A DNA stretch of 64,000 bases from Tolypothrix brevis GSE-NOS-MK-07-07A (GCA_019358985.1 JAHHIJ010000004.1:1-64000), one strand, 5' to 3'; shown: positions 16,136-26,019, counted from the stretch's first letter. Translations and numbers: made by a program. The notes: a model not told the origin generated them from the letters alone.

Positions 16136-16378
16136 ATGTCTGAACAAAAGCCTATCAGTCCTTGGAACTACAAACCTTGGTGGTGTCAGCCTTGGTCTAT
16201 ACTTCTCACGGGTGTTACCTTAATTAGTGGTAGCTGGTTACTATTTAAAATTATCTGGCTAACAGTTCTCGTCTCAGTGCCTATACTAACTTGGATGGGC
16301 TTCTTCTTACTGATGTGGCCCCAACTGATGATCCGCAGTGGTGCTTTAGAGTCGCTTCACTCCAGTGAGGAATCGTAA
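16136..16378 (+). CDS. Small cyanobacterial membrane protein (DUF6737-like)
   Basis: 80 residues. SPWNYKPWWCQPWSILLTG is a conserved Trp-rich start, followed by two hydrophobic helices (SWLLFKIIWLTVLVSVPILT and WMGFFLLMWPQLMI). I recognise it as a conserved cyanobacterial family of unknown function. It probably sits in the thylakoid or plasma membrane. It is a single gene between two palindromes. Confidence 0.75.
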   Translation: MSEQKPISPWNYKPWWCQPWSILLTGVTLISGSWLLFKIIWLTVLVSVPILTWMGFFLLMWPQLMIRSGALESLHSSEES

Positions 16379-16415
16379 ATTATATCATGCACTAATAAAA
16401 ACACCGCAACTGTCC

Positions 16416-16442
16416 TAGAGACGTTCCGACGGAACGTCTCTA
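16416..16442. repeat. Dispersed palindrome, TTCC core
   Basis: TAGAGACGTTCC and GGAACGTCTCTA are perfect arms around a GAC loop. It lies between convergent genes. Confidence 0.9.
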
Positions 16443-16453
16443 CAAGTTGATTT

Positions 16454-17188
16454 TCAACCTAAATAGGCTTGTTTAACTCTCTCATCACTAATTAATTTTG
16501 ATGCTGCACCTGTTAAAGTAATGGAGCCAGCTTCTAAAACATAACCGCTATCTGCGATTTGCAAAGCGAGATTTGCGTTTTGTTCAACTAATAATATTGT
16601 CATACCTGTTTTCCGCAAATTTTGAATAATTGCAAAAATTTCTTTCACTATTGCAGGTGCTAAACCTAAACTCGGTTCGTCTAAAAGTAAAAGTTTTGGT
16701 CTACTCATTAAAGCACGGGATATAGCTAACATTTGTTGTTCACCACCGCTTAATGTTCCTGCTAGTTGATTGCGTCTTTCCGCTAACCGAGGAAATAAAT
16801 CAAATTGTTTGTTAATATCTGCTTTAATTTCTTGATCGGAACGAATATAAGCTCCTAACATTAAGTTATCAAAAACTGTTTGTTTGGCTAAAACTCTACG
16901 TCCTTCGGGACAATGAGCAATACCCAATTTGACAACTTCATGAGCTTGACAACGATTAATATTGTGTCCATTATAAATAATGTTACCAGTTTGAGGATTA
17001 ACTATTTTAGAAATAGCTTTCAAAGTGGTAGTTTTACCAGCACCATTAGCACCTATTAGAGTAACTAATTCACCTTTTTTGATAGTTACATTAATTTTTT
17101 TTAGGGCTTTAATACCGCCATAGTTTACATCTAAGTCTTGCAGTTGTAATATAATTTCATCTATTACTTGGTGTTTGTCGGCATTCAT
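16454..17188 (-). CDS. livF: Branched-chain/neutral amino acid ABC transporter ATPase LivF-like
   Basis: 244 residues. Walker A GANGAGKT near residue 46, signature LSGGEQQMLAI near 145, Walker B LLLLDEPSLGLAP and the switch His region VEQNANLAL. The LivF length and the EGRRV motif (HCPEGRRVLAKQTV) identify the subfamily. It energises uptake together with LivG; the two ATPases bind LivH/LivM at the membrane. It is the last gene of a five-gene minus-strand operon; 18 bases separate it from livG. Confidence 0.93.
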   Translation of the reverse strand: MNADKHQVIDEIILQLQDLDVNYGGIKALKKINVTIKKGELVTLIGANGAGKTTTLKAISKIVNPQTGNIIYNGHNINRCQAHEVVKLGIAHCPEGRRVLAKQTVFDNLMLGAYIRSDQEIKADINKQFDLFPRLAERRNQLAGTLSGGEQQMLAISRALMSRPKLLLLDEPSLGLAPAIVKEIFAIIQNLRKTGMTILLVEQNANLALQIADSGYVLEAGSITLTGAASKLISDERVKQAYLG

Positions 17189-17206
17189 TTGCGGTTTAGT
17201 TCCTTA

Positions 17207-17986
17207 TTAATCTCCTAAATATGCTTCAATTACGGCTGGATCGTTTCTGATTACAGATGGTTCACCTAAAGCAATTAATTGTCCAAAATGTAACACTGCA
17301 ATGCGATCGCATAATCCCATTACTAATGGTACATGATGCTCAATCAAGATGATTGTTAAATTAAAGCGATCGCGCAAATCACGGATAAATTGACTTAATT
17401 GATGTTTTTCGTGATTGTTCATCCCCGCAGCAGGTTCGTCTAAGAGTAAAATTTGCGGTTCTAAGGCTAAAGCACGAGCTATTTCCAAGCGACGCTGATC
17501 ACCATAAGGGAAGTTTTTGGCTTTTTCTTCGGTGCGATCGCTTAATCCAATCAACTCTAATAATGCTAACGCTTTTTGTCTACTATTTTCCTCTTCCCTC
17601 GCTGCAAGTGGTAAACCTAAAACACCTGTAATCATATTGCTTTTGGTATGTAAATGACGGGCAATAATTACATTTTCTAAAGCCGATAATTCCCCAAATA
17701 GGCGAATATTTTGAAAAGTTCTGGCAATACCTAAACCTGCTATTTGATGCGGTTTCAATTGGGAAATAACTTTGCCTTCATAAACCAATTCACCGCTGGA
17801 AAAAGGAATGAAAGCAGTAATTAAATTAAACAGAGTAGTTTTTCCAGCACCATTGGGACCAATTAAACCGAATATTTCATGTTTCTTAACTGCAAAAGAA
17901 ACATTATTTACTGCTACTAAACCACCAAAACGACGAGTTAATTTTTTCGCTTCTAAAATAATTGTATTTTCTGGAGATGATTGCAT
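17207..17986 (-). CDS. livG: Branched-chain/neutral amino acid ABC transporter ATPase LivG-like
   Basis: 259 residues. Walker A GPNGAGKTTLFNLIT, the LivG hallmark LGIARTFQNIRLF, FPYGDQRRLEIARALA in the signature region, and Walker B ILLLDEPAAGMNNHEK. The GMN after the Walker B motif is typical of LivG. It starts one base after the permease stop, so the genes are translationally linked. Confidence 0.93.
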   Translation of the reverse strand: MQSSPENTIILEAKKLTRRFGGLVAVNNVSFAVKKHEIFGLIGPNGAGKTTLFNLITAFIPFSSGELVYEGKVISQLKPHQIAGLGIARTFQNIRLFGELSALENVIIARHLHTKSNMITGVLGLPLAAREEENSRQKALALLELIGLSDRTEEKAKNFPYGDQRRLEIARALALEPQILLLDEPAAGMNNHEKHQLSQFIRDLRDRFNLTIILIEHHVPLVMGLCDRIAVLHFGQLIALGEPSVIRNDPAVIEAYLGD

Positions 17987-17987
17987 A

Positions 17988-18911
17988 TTATTTAACTTTA
18001 GTTAATCTTTTGAAAATACCAGGAGTTACTAAACCCTGGGGAAAAAATATTGTCCCAATCACAATTAATAATCCAAAAATAATCAATCTCCCATCACGTA
18101 AAAAGTGAGATAACCAATCAGGTAAACCACCTGTATCAGCTAAATTCCTTAAAAGTTCTGGTAAAGCTGTAAAAAACATTCCTCCTAATACAGCACCTAA
18201 AAAACTTCTCGATCCACCTATTAAGACAAAAGTTAAATAAATAATACTAGCATCAAATGTACCTTGACGCGCATTCCAAGTATTGAGAAAATGAGCGCTA
18301 ATTGCACCAACAACTCCAGCCATAATTGAACCTAAAGTAAATGCTAAAACCTTGTAATATGTAGGATTAATTCCCATTGCTCCTGCTGCTAATTCATCTT
18401 CTCGAATTGCAATAAAAGCCCTACCAACGCGAATTCGTTCTAAGCGATAAAATAGCAGCATACTAATAATTAATAATGGTACTGCTATCCAGAGATATTC
18501 TATTTGAGTTGAAAAAGGTTGAGGAATCCCAAAAATACCAACTGCACCACCTGTAATGTCTAAATTCAGGGAAATGACGCGCAAAACTTCGACAAAAGCA
18601 ATAGTCGCGATCGCTAAATATATTCCTCTTAATCTTAAAGTCGGAATACCTACAGCGATACCCAATAAACCACAAATAATTCCAGCAATTAACATTTCCA
18701 ACAATAAGAAATGAATGGGGAATAAATTACTCTTAAAAATGAAGACTTTAGTAGATAAAATTGCCGCTATATAACCACCTAAAGCATAAAATCCTGGACT
18801 GGCTAAAGATAACTGTCCAGTCATTAATGGTAAGTATAATGATAGTCCAAGGAGTGAACCTAAGACCATTGAGACAATTAAAGAACCATAAGTTGAAACA
18901 AAATCATTCAT
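17988..18911 (-). CDS. livM: Branched-chain/neutral amino acid ABC permease LivM-like
   Basis: 307 residues, about eight to nine hydrophobic helices. LSLASPGFYALGGYIAAILS near the start and the coupling segment RIRVGRAFIAIREDELAAGA, with the family IREDExAA motif, identify LivM. Only eight bases separate it from livH. In cyanobacteria such systems (N-I/Nat, Urt) carry neutral amino acids or urea; nothing here points to urea specifically. Confidence 0.93.
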   Translation of the reverse strand: MNDFVSTYGSLIVSMVLGSLLGLSLYLPLMTGQLSLASPGFYALGGYIAAILSTKVFIFKSNLFPIHFLLLEMLIAGIICGLLGIAVGIPTLRLRGIYLAIATIAFVEVLRVISLNLDITGGAVGIFGIPQPFSTQIEYLWIAVPLLIISMLLFYRLERIRVGRAFIAIREDELAAGAMGINPTYYKVLAFTLGSIMAGVVGAISAHFLNTWNARQGTFDASIIYLTFVLIGGSRSFLGAVLGGMFFTALPELLRNLADTGGLPDWLSHFLRDGRLIIFGLLIVIGTIFFPQGLVTPGIFKRLTKVK

Positions 18912-18919
18912 TTAATTCT

Positions 18920-19870
18920 TTACACTTTCTGAATAAACTTCTTTCCTAGCAAACCTTGAGGTCTAACTAACAGCATGATAAATAATATACCAAAAGCCAC
19001 CGCATCTTTATAGCCAGAATATTCCGATGGAACAAAGGCTTCAATTACACCAATAACTAAACCTCCTAAAACTGCACCAGGAATACTTCCTAAACCACCT
19101 AAAACGATGACTGCTAAACCCCGTAAACCAAAACCAATCCCGAAATATGGACCAGCAATACTAACACTAGAAGCAACTAAAGTACCTGCTAGTCCTGCTA
19201 AGAAACTACTGATAAAAAAGGTGATAAGAATAAATTGATCTGTGTTAATTCCTAATAAACTAGCAGTAATTTGATCTTCAGCGATCGCTTGCATTGCTTT
19301 ACCATATTTTGTCTGATTAATAAAATAAGTAAGAATCAAAACAATTACCATAGAAACAGCAAAAATTACCAATTGCACACTGCGAATAGGAATCGGTTTC
19401 TCTACAGTGCCAAAGTTAATTGCTGCGGGTAAATTACCAAAAGTATCTGCCGGAAAAGTGTAACTTTCTGCACCTACTAAATATTGAATTAAATTAACAA
19501 TTACCACCGCTACACCTAAGCTAGAAACAACTGTTAACAATGGGTCAGAACCTTTACGTCGTAGGGGTTCAAAAGCGATGCGTTCCATTATTACCCCAAT
19601 CAAACCTGCCAAAATACTACTTAAAATCAAAGAAATAGCAAAAGGTAATTTCACAGGTAAAACTGCATTAGCTAATAAGCCATTAAAGCCAAAGTTACCA
19701 CCCATGAGTGCATAAGTAAAATATGCACCTAAGGTAAATATTGCTCCATGCGCTAAATTAATGATGCCCAAAATTGAATAAACTAAGGTATATCCCAAGG
19801 CGAAAATTGCGTAAACACTGCCAATTGATAACCCATTTAATAATTGCTGCAAAACTAAAGTTATGTCCAT
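18920..19870 (-). CDS. livH: Branched-chain/neutral amino acid ABC permease LivH-like
   Basis: 316 residues. LLNGLSIGSVYAIFALGYTL and NLAHGAIFTLGAYFTY are LivH landmarks, the coupling loop is GKAMQAIAEDQITASLLGIN, and GLGSIPGAVLGGLVIG lies near the end. It follows the binding-protein gene after 144 bases that contain one palindrome. All five parts of the transporter are present and intact. Confidence 0.93.
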   Translation of the reverse strand: MDITLVLQQLLNGLSIGSVYAIFALGYTLVYSILGIINLAHGAIFTLGAYFTYALMGGNFGFNGLLANAVLPVKLPFAISLILSSILAGLIGVIMERIAFEPLRRKGSDPLLTVVSSLGVAVVIVNLIQYLVGAESYTFPADTFGNLPAAINFGTVEKPIPIRSVQLVIFAVSMVIVLILTYFINQTKYGKAMQAIAEDQITASLLGINTDQFILITFFISSFLAGLAGTLVASSVSIAGPYFGIGFGLRGLAVIVLGGLGSIPGAVLGGLVIGVIEAFVPSEYSGYKDAVAFGILFIMLLVRPQGLLGKKFIQKV

Positions 19871-19916
19871 TTGTTGAACTAATTTATGAGTTTATTCATT
19901 AGACATCATTTAGAAA

Positions 19917-19965
19917 AGACGTAGCACTGCTACGTCTCTACAAGGGGTTCGGGCAGCGCATAATT
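19917..19965. repeat. Composite palindrome element, TAGCA core (reverse orientation)
   Basis: AGACGTAGCACTGCTACGTCT is followed by CTACAAGGGGTTCGGGCAGC and GCATAATTAA. Read on the minus strand this is the same flank-plus-palindrome unit as at 2.06 and 26.51 kb. It lies between the binding-protein gene and livH, inside the operon. Confidence 0.85.
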
Positions 19966-20014
19966 AAATTCGGTCGATGTTTCTTGGTAATTTGTGCTAA
20001 ACCGAATAGATTGA

Positions 20015-21238
20015 CTATTTAAGGAAGGTGAATTTTCCATTATTACCATCTTTATCCATTTTAATTTGGGCAACATAAAAATCTTTCTGCACTACTTCAC
20101 CTATGGGAGTAAAAGAAATTTCACCCAATGGTGTATCATACTTTCCAACTAGTATCTGCTTATTTAATTCTGTTCGCAATTGCGGTAGTTGCAATTTATT
20201 AATTTTGCTCTTATTATCTAAAGCTTTGAGTGCTTCTACATAAACCTGTACTGCGGTAAAAGCTTGAGCGCTAAATTGAGGAGGTTCTTTTTTGTATTGA
20301 CCAAGATATGCTTGACGAAAAAATTTGTTAATCTCATTAGAATGTTCGGGACTATAAGCTTGAGCAATTATCACTCCGTCACATAACGCTTTACAAACTG
20401 ATAATACATTAGATGAATTCAACCCATTACCACCAATAATTAAGCCTTTATAACCCAATTCTCGTAGTTGTCGTACTAAGTTACCACCATCAGCAGCTAA
20501 ACCAGAAACAATCACTAAATCTGGCTTTAAATTAATTGCATTAGTCCCTTGACTTTGAAAATCAGTATCAGTAGTTTGAAACTTTTGCACCGTGACGATT
20601 TCTAAACCTTGTTCCTTAACTGTTTTCTGAAAAATCTCTGTTTCTGATTTATTAAAAGCGTCATTTTGAGCGTAGAAAAAAGCAACTTTTTTAATTTTTG
20701 GATTCTGTTTTAAGGCAGCTTTCACAGAATTAGGAGCGACATTAAAAGCAGGTGCAGAAACACGAGAAATATAATCACCTAATTCAGGTATTCCTGCTGC
20801 TGTATTCGATGCAGCTACCACTGGAACTTTAGCACGTTCTGCAACCGGAGCAGTGCTAAATGCTTGCTGTGATAAAGTAGGTCCAATAATACCGACAACT
20901 TTATCTTTATTAATTAAAGTTTGAAAAGCGTTCATTGCTCCGACTTCATCACCGCTAGTATCTTGGAAAATTAATTTAATTGGTGTACCATTGACACCAC
21001 CTTTATCATTAAAATACTTTTCGGCAATTTTTACTCCTGCGACACCCTCTTGACCAAGTAAGGCAACATTGCTAGTCTGGGCAAAGGCGATACCGATGGG
21101 AATAGTGGCTGATGTTTTAGTTGTGTTCTCGGTTGTGGTACTATTAGCATTTGTCCCAGTGTCACTACCACTGCAAGCTGTTAGGACTATACTACAGATG
21201 GTTAAGAATACAGTAGCGATCGCAGCAGGTCTTTTCAT
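20015..21238 (-). CDS. Branched-chain/neutral amino acid ABC substrate-binding lipoprotein
   Basis: 407 residues. The signal peptide ends in a lipobox VLTAC near residue 22. The mature part is a type I periplasmic-binding domain: IPIGIAFAQTSNVALLGQEG, VGIIGPTLSQQAFSTAPVAE, VPVVAASNTAAGI and KKVAFFYAQNDAFNKSE. The GPTLSQ and AASNT segments line the amino acid pocket in LivJ/NatB-type proteins. It is the first gene of the operon, so the promoter should lie in 21239-21432, but no clear NtcA site is seen. Confidence 0.92.
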   Translation of the reverse strand: MKRPAAIATVFLTICSIVLTACSGSDTGTNANSTTTENTTKTSATIPIGIAFAQTSNVALLGQEGVAGVKIAEKYFNDKGGVNGTPIKLIFQDTSGDEVGAMNAFQTLINKDKVVGIIGPTLSQQAFSTAPVAERAKVPVVAASNTAAGIPELGDYISRVSAPAFNVAPNSVKAALKQNPKIKKVAFFYAQNDAFNKSETEIFQKTVKEQGLEIVTVQKFQTTDTDFQSQGTNAINLKPDLVIVSGLAADGGNLVRQLRELGYKGLIIGGNGLNSSNVLSVCKALCDGVIIAQAYSPEHSNEINKFFRQAYLGQYKKEPPQFSAQAFTAVQVYVEALKALDNKSKINKLQLPQLRTELNKQILVGKYDTPLGEISFTPIGEVVQKDFYVAQIKMDKDGNNGKFTFLK

Positions 21239-21432
21239 TAGATGTCTCCTATGGATTGCTATATTATTTCACCATGTAAAGTCAAATTCCTGAATAATTC
21301 ATAATTAAATTCATAATTACCCGAAGCATAAATACGCTACGAATGAAAAATTTGAGCGGAGGTTTCCCCCACTCAAAACAAAGTGTATCCACTCAAACTT
21401 TTGCACCGTGCGTGAGGTTTGTCTAACTCACG

Positions 21433-22020
21433 TTAATTTACAACTTGGCTACTGTGGAGACGAGGATCGTCTTTACTACTTGCTGGTTTAACTGGTGGTG
21501 AAAATTTGGAAACTTGTCCGCTTTCTTGAGCATAAGGCAGAGATGAACCAGTAGCCAAGGCTTCTAAATTACTTTCCATAATTGTACGGGGTTGATTGCC
21601 GATCGCCTGGGCGATTGTTTCCCCATCTTTGTCCAAATAAAGAAAATGGGGAATTCCATCTACCCGATATTTCAACATCTCCGGCAGCCATTTGGTATTA
21701 TCTACATTCAGCATGACAAAATTAACTTTGTCAGCATATTGTGTCTCGAACTGTTGCATATCTGGTGCCATTTTTTGACAAACAGTACACCAATTAGCAT
21801 AAAATTCCATTAGCGTTGGCTTACCATTTGTCAAAGCTAATTCTAATGGTGTAGAGCCTTGATCTAACTTAGCAAGAGCTGCTTCTGGTGTCTGAGTTCC
21901 CAATCCTAAGGATAAGGCAACGCTAAGGGCGATCGCTACCATTGCAATCACAAAATTTCTTAAGCGTATCCCACTCTTAGATTCCGGCTTTTGAGAAGAT
22001 ATAGACGAATCTGTACTCAT
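21433..22020 (-). CDS. txlA: Membrane-anchored thioredoxin-like protein TxlA (HCF164 homologue)
   Basis: 195 residues. An N-terminal signal-anchor (LRNFVIAMVAIALSVALSLG) precedes a thioredoxin fold with active site WCTVC near residue 77 and the cis-proline in DGIPHFLYLD. The C-terminal Pro/Ser-rich tail is normal for TxlA. Its plant homologue HCF164 faces the thylakoid lumen and carries reducing power for cytochrome b6f assembly. A hairpin (CGTGAG/CTCACG) just downstream may end the transcript. Confidence 0.92.
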   Translation of the reverse strand: MSTDSSISSQKPESKSGIRLRNFVIAMVAIALSVALSLGLGTQTPEAALAKLDQGSTPLELALTNGKPTLMEFYANWCTVCQKMAPDMQQFETQYADKVNFVMLNVDNTKWLPEMLKYRVDGIPHFLYLDKDGETIAQAIGNQPRTIMESNLEALATGSSLPYAQESGQVSKFSPPVKPASSKDDPRLHSSQVVN

Positions 22021-22090
22021 AACAAATTTATTAAATCTTATTAAGTTGCATCTTCTTCAGTTTAGCTGTAATTTCACATCTTCCAAGCTT

Positions 22091-22248
22091 CTAGTACAGC
22101 ACGGCGTAAATAAACCACCCATTCTCAATCGCTAAAAAGCTTATTCCATATTACTTTTGAATGAGTGAATGAGTGAATGAGTGACTTCCGCGTTCGCGTA
22201 GCGTCTCCGTTCGCGCTTGCGTCTCCGACAGGAGAAGGAGAAGCGGTA
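22091..22248. repeat. Repeat-filled spacer: GGCGTAAATAAACC copy 2, GAATGAGT tandem, TTCGCG unit
   Basis: 22091-22138 matches the repeat at 9.17 kb. 22158-22183 is a run of TGAATGAG units, an STRR type. 22187-22230 has CCGCGTTCGCGTAGCGTCTCC and CGTTCGCGCTTGCGTCTCC, related to spacer repeat A of the TA island. No gene is seen. Confidence 0.8.
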
Positions 22249-24474
22249 CTAGGGTGTCGCGGAAGATGTCGGCTCTGTAATAACTGATACGCAAGCATTC
22301 ACCAAAGGCAATAACGGACCAAGTTGTTCTTGTCCGTTCACAGCTAACTCGCTGTGACACAAATACACTTTTTCCGATACACGATAGAGCAAATCTGCTA
22401 AAATTCGTTGCAGTCGCTGTTCTTCTGACAATTTATCATCTTCTGCTGTCCAAGGCTCCCCTAATCTCTGTTGCAGAAAGAAAGGGGCACCAAACAACGT
22501 TGCTGCACCACCTTTTGACCATAAAGGTGAACCAGCATCCAGCCAAAAATGCCAGCGATGCGATCGCCTACTTGCGCGATATTGAAAGATTGTCGCTAAG
22601 GTGACAGCTTTGCTAGCTGAACCTACAGCACGCATTGGGTAAGGGTTTGCAGTGATAGTTCCCCGTCGCAGCAGTTCTATGAATTCACCGACTGTGGGGG
22701 ATGGGGAGGAGGGGGGGAGAGAATTGTCTCCAGATAATGGCGCTTGCCGTAACCTGGTATCAATTTCCCAGTAATGTTGGGCAGTTTCCAGTAATTCCCG
22801 CAGTGCGGCTAATTGTTCGTAGGGGAGATTGCTACCATTCCACAAAAAGCGTTGAATTGCTCTGTCTAATAAGGAAATGGGACTGGGGATAAGTCGTAAT
22901 TCTTGTTGCGATCGCTGTTGTTCTATCCACTGTAATATCTCAGTATACGCTTTTGTCGCTGCGTAACCAATTCTATCCCAGCGGTCGAAGGCAGTAACGG
23001 CAAGCAAATTCGGACGATCAATATGAGGCACAAAGCAGTAATCTGCTATTAATCCCGCTCTTACTGGGTCGATGTAATAATTAGAAAAAAAAGGAAATAA
23101 TAATTCATCTTTCTCCCTTTCTCCCTCTCTCCCGCTATATCCTTTACTCAAAACAACGAGCATCTCGGCTATGGCATCTCGGTCTACCAACCGTCCCAAA
23201 TCAGGATAAACTACTGCCATGAGTGTAAGTAAGGCACGGATAATCGGTGAAGCAATCAAGGGGCGTTGGTCGTTGAGGGATTCTAAAAATATTCCTTGCT
23301 TAGTCAGAATTTCTACTAAAGTATAACGTGCGATCGCATCTAAACCAGGTGCAATGATTGCAACTTGATCCGCTTCGACTTCCCCAGTTTTAATTGCTTT
23401 GACAATTTCTTCTGCTGTTAGCCGCAACAATTGGGCGCGGGATGTCGTTTGAATCGATCGCACTACCTCTGGTAAACTGGAAAGCATCGATTCTGTAACT
23501 AATTCCACCATCGGCGCGGAAAGTGTATCTGCAAGGTTGTTTTCTGCTGGTTGATTTAAAACTTCTACACGACAACGCCTTGCTAACTCTTCTAAGTATT
23601 TCGGATCTGCTCCCAATCCCCAACGCACTCCACCATCAGGATTGTAAGTAAAAGCTCCTACAGCACCTTCATCTAACAAAAAGTCAAATAAGCGACGTGC
23701 TACACCTGGATACTCATCTACATCATCAGCCAACACTGCCTGATAACGTTTGACTAAGTGTTGTTGATAATGGCGATCGCTTAACAAATGTTGACACCAA
23801 AGTTCGGTTATAATTCCATAAGTCAACAATCCCCTATCCAAACACCACTTACGCCAATCTAAAAGTAAAGTCCCTAACAATTGCGGATCTAAGTTTACTG
23901 TATTTTCTTGCGGTAATATCGCTTTTGTCAAAATTTGGCTAATATCTTCGCAGGGAACACCACTGTAAGCTGCTAATTGGAATAAGTCGAGAATGCGACG
24001 CACAACTCGATACTCCGAACCTCCTAAAGCTTGGAGAAAGTCTTCATCCAAATGCTCCCGCCAAAGCTTAGTTGCCAATTCTTGCTCAGTCTCTGGACGT
24101 AATCTAACTGGAAATTGAGCTTTTAAGTGTAAAGATTGAATTAATAGGGGCCAATATAAAATAATCTCATCCTGAAAAAAACCCAAGATTGTCTTAGCAC
24201 GAATTGGATATTTTCCCTGAGTTGATGTAACAATTCTATCTGCCAACTGTCGCCGATTATCGTCATTGGCGGCAAACACTAAAACTGCTGGTTCTGTTTG
24301 CTGAAGATAGGGGTGTTTTTGTCGGCGTAAATCTTTTTTTTGTACTAGGTTTTTAGTATAAGATAACTTCTGGTTTGGATTTTCAGTTTGTACCCAACTA
24401 CAGAACTGCTTCACCAAGCGAGCAGTCTTACCACTGCGGCTAGCGCCGACAATCCAAAGTGAATCAGAAACCAC
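22249..24474 (-). CDS. Superfamily I helicase-like recombination protein (cyanobacterial family)
   Basis: 741 residues. Walker A VGASRSGKTARLVKQF lies at residues 9-16, and ADDVDEYPGVARRLFDFLL near residue 255 looks like the Walker B / DEXX region of UvrD- or AddB-like enzymes. Cyanobacteria carry a conserved protein of this kind, annotated as helicase or recombinase family; the exact role is unknown, and DNA repair is inferred. Two stretches look like added low-complexity inserts: GREGEREKDE near 23.11-23.14 kb and NSLPPSSPSPTVG near 22.69-22.73 kb. The stop lies in repeat sequence, so the natural C-terminus may have been altered. Confidence 0.7.
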   Translation of the reverse strand: MVSDSLWIVGASRSGKTARLVKQFCSWVQTENPNQKLSYTKNLVQKKDLRRQKHPYLQQTEPAVLVFAANDDNRRQLADRIVTSTQGKYPIRAKTILGFFQDEIILYWPLLIQSLHLKAQFPVRLRPETEQELATKLWREHLDEDFLQALGGSEYRVVRRILDLFQLAAYSGVPCEDISQILTKAILPQENTVNLDPQLLGTLLLDWRKWCLDRGLLTYGIITELWCQHLLSDRHYQQHLVKRYQAVLADDVDEYPGVARRLFDFLLDEGAVGAFTYNPDGGVRWGLGADPKYLEELARRCRVEVLNQPAENNLADTLSAPMVELVTESMLSSLPEVVRSIQTTSRAQLLRLTAEEIVKAIKTGEVEADQVAIIAPGLDAIARYTLVEILTKQGIFLESLNDQRPLIASPIIRALLTLMAVVYPDLGRLVDRDAIAEMLVVLSKGYSGREGEREKDELLFPFFSNYYIDPVRAGLIADYCFVPHIDRPNLLAVTAFDRWDRIGYAATKAYTEILQWIEQQRSQQELRLIPSPISLLDRAIQRFLWNGSNLPYEQLAALRELLETAQHYWEIDTRLRQAPLSGDNSLPPSSPSPTVGEFIELLRRGTITANPYPMRAVGSASKAVTLATIFQYRASRRSHRWHFWLDAGSPLWSKGGAATLFGAPFFLQQRLGEPWTAEDDKLSEEQRLQRILADLLYRVSEKVYLCHSELAVNGQEQLGPLLPLVNACVSVITEPTSSATP

Positions 24475-24566
24475 AAACCCTCTATCTCCGAAGTTAATCT
24501 TTAATTATACCTTATGCGTTAACTTAAAGTTAATAATCACCAAAAAGTGCTGGATGATTGCCGACG

Positions 24567-25901
24567 ATGAAAATTTCTTTTTTTCGCCAAAAAGTATACA
24601 ATTTTCTGCTAGCTGCTTACCGATGGTACTTACTGACAGCAGAACGTTCTCTAGATCAAGCTTACAGAGCAGCGTTACAGATTAAAGCTATAGAAGACGA
24701 ACATTTTAATGGGAATAAAATAAACCTTGACTCATCTAGATACACCAACAGCATGTTGGATTATTTTGAGTCAGATTTGAAAAAGCAATTAAAAATTGCT
24801 CGAATGCGGCTGACAGAGTTTAAAGGGAGCCGTTATTTTCTCAGTGAATCCAATCAAAAAGCTGCCAATAAAGTAGGGATAGAATATACTAATCCGGCGA
24901 CAATTTTAGAAAAGCTTAAATTTATCGATCAAGTTATTGCCAAATACACCACCTTTGATTATGAAACAACTTCTTCAGATTTAGTTGCCGACCCTAAACA
25001 AGAAATTGTACCATTAGATTCAGCGATCGCACCAGACATTGCACCCGCACCATTACCGCAAAGGTTCTCAAGTAAAACTTGGGATAAAAAATCAACAAAT
25101 AAGGCAAATTCAACCGGAATATTACCTCGTTCCATTTTAAGTACTATTACTCGTTTGCAAGTTGAGTTAGATCCGAAATCCGAACAAGATGTTGTTAAAA
25201 ATTTTCGTCAAGCTCAAAGACGAACAATTATATCTGTCCGATTTCTTTTACTATTAATTATAGTACCAATCTTGACTCATCAACTTTCCAAAACATTGGT
25301 TGTCGGACCAATTGTTGATAGTTTTAGAAGTTCCGAGCAAACCGGAATCTTCATCAATTATGAAATGGAAGAAGAAGCACTGCAAGCACTAGAAAAATTT
25401 GAAGCGAGAACCAAGTTCGACATTCTCATCGGCAGATTAACCCCCCTATCTCCTGAGGAGATGGAAAACCAGGTAAAAGAAAAAGCTCTTGAAATTGCCG
25501 ACGAATTTCGTACCGAAAGCTCAAGTGCGATTAAAAATGTTTTTGCTGACCTTTGCTCGGTTCTTGCTGTTATCTCGCTTCTACTGGTGAGTAAACCCTC
25601 CATTGCCGTAATCAAAGATTTCTTCGATAATATAGTATATGGTCTGAGTGATAGTGCCAAAGCATTTATTATCATTTTGTTTACCGATGTTTTTGTCGGA
25701 TTTCACTCACCTCATGGATGGGAAGTGCTTCTAGAGGGTGTATCACGTCATTGGGGACTACCAGGAAATCACGATTTCATTTTCTTGTTTATTGCCACAT
25801 TCCCAGTAATTTTAGATACCATCTTTAAATACTGGATCTTCCGATACCTAAACCGCATATCACCTTCAGCAGTAGCAACCTATCGCAATATGAATGAATA
25901 A
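24567..25901 (+). CDS. pcxA: Proton extrusion protein PcxA (CemA family)
   Basis: About 444 residues from the ATG at 24567; a TTG three codons upstream is less likely. The N-terminal YRWYLLTAERSLDQAYRAAL and IKAIEDEHFNGNKI are diagnostic. The C-terminal half has four hydrophobic helices, with the conserved HSPHGWEVLLEGVSRHWGLP loop shared with plastid CemA. PcxA is needed for light-induced Na-dependent proton extrusion and pH balance at the plasma membrane. It is divergent from the helicase-like gene. Confidence 0.95.
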   Translation: MKISFFRQKVYNFLLAAYRWYLLTAERSLDQAYRAALQIKAIEDEHFNGNKINLDSSRYTNSMLDYFESDLKKQLKIARMRLTEFKGSRYFLSESNQKAANKVGIEYTNPATILEKLKFIDQVIAKYTTFDYETTSSDLVADPKQEIVPLDSAIAPDIAPAPLPQRFSSKTWDKKSTNKANSTGILPRSILSTITRLQVELDPKSEQDVVKNFRQAQRRTIISVRFLLLLIIVPILTHQLSKTLVVGPIVDSFRSSEQTGIFINYEMEEEALQALEKFEARTKFDILIGRLTPLSPEEMENQVKEKALEIADEFRTESSSAIKNVFADLCSVLAVISLLLVSKPSIAVIKDFFDNIVYGLSDSAKAFIIILFTDVFVGFHSPHGWEVLLEGVSRHWGLPGNHDFIFLFIATFPVILDTIFKYWIFRYLNRISPSAVATYRNMNE

Positions 25902-26019
25902 GCTTTGGGTAAAAAATATTTGCTGAGTATTGTTTACTAGACAAGCAGAGGTTTTGCTGATTTACTTGCGAACAAAGCAGAAAAAAATCAGTCTTTTCTA
26001 CTAACAGAGTCATAAAGCC

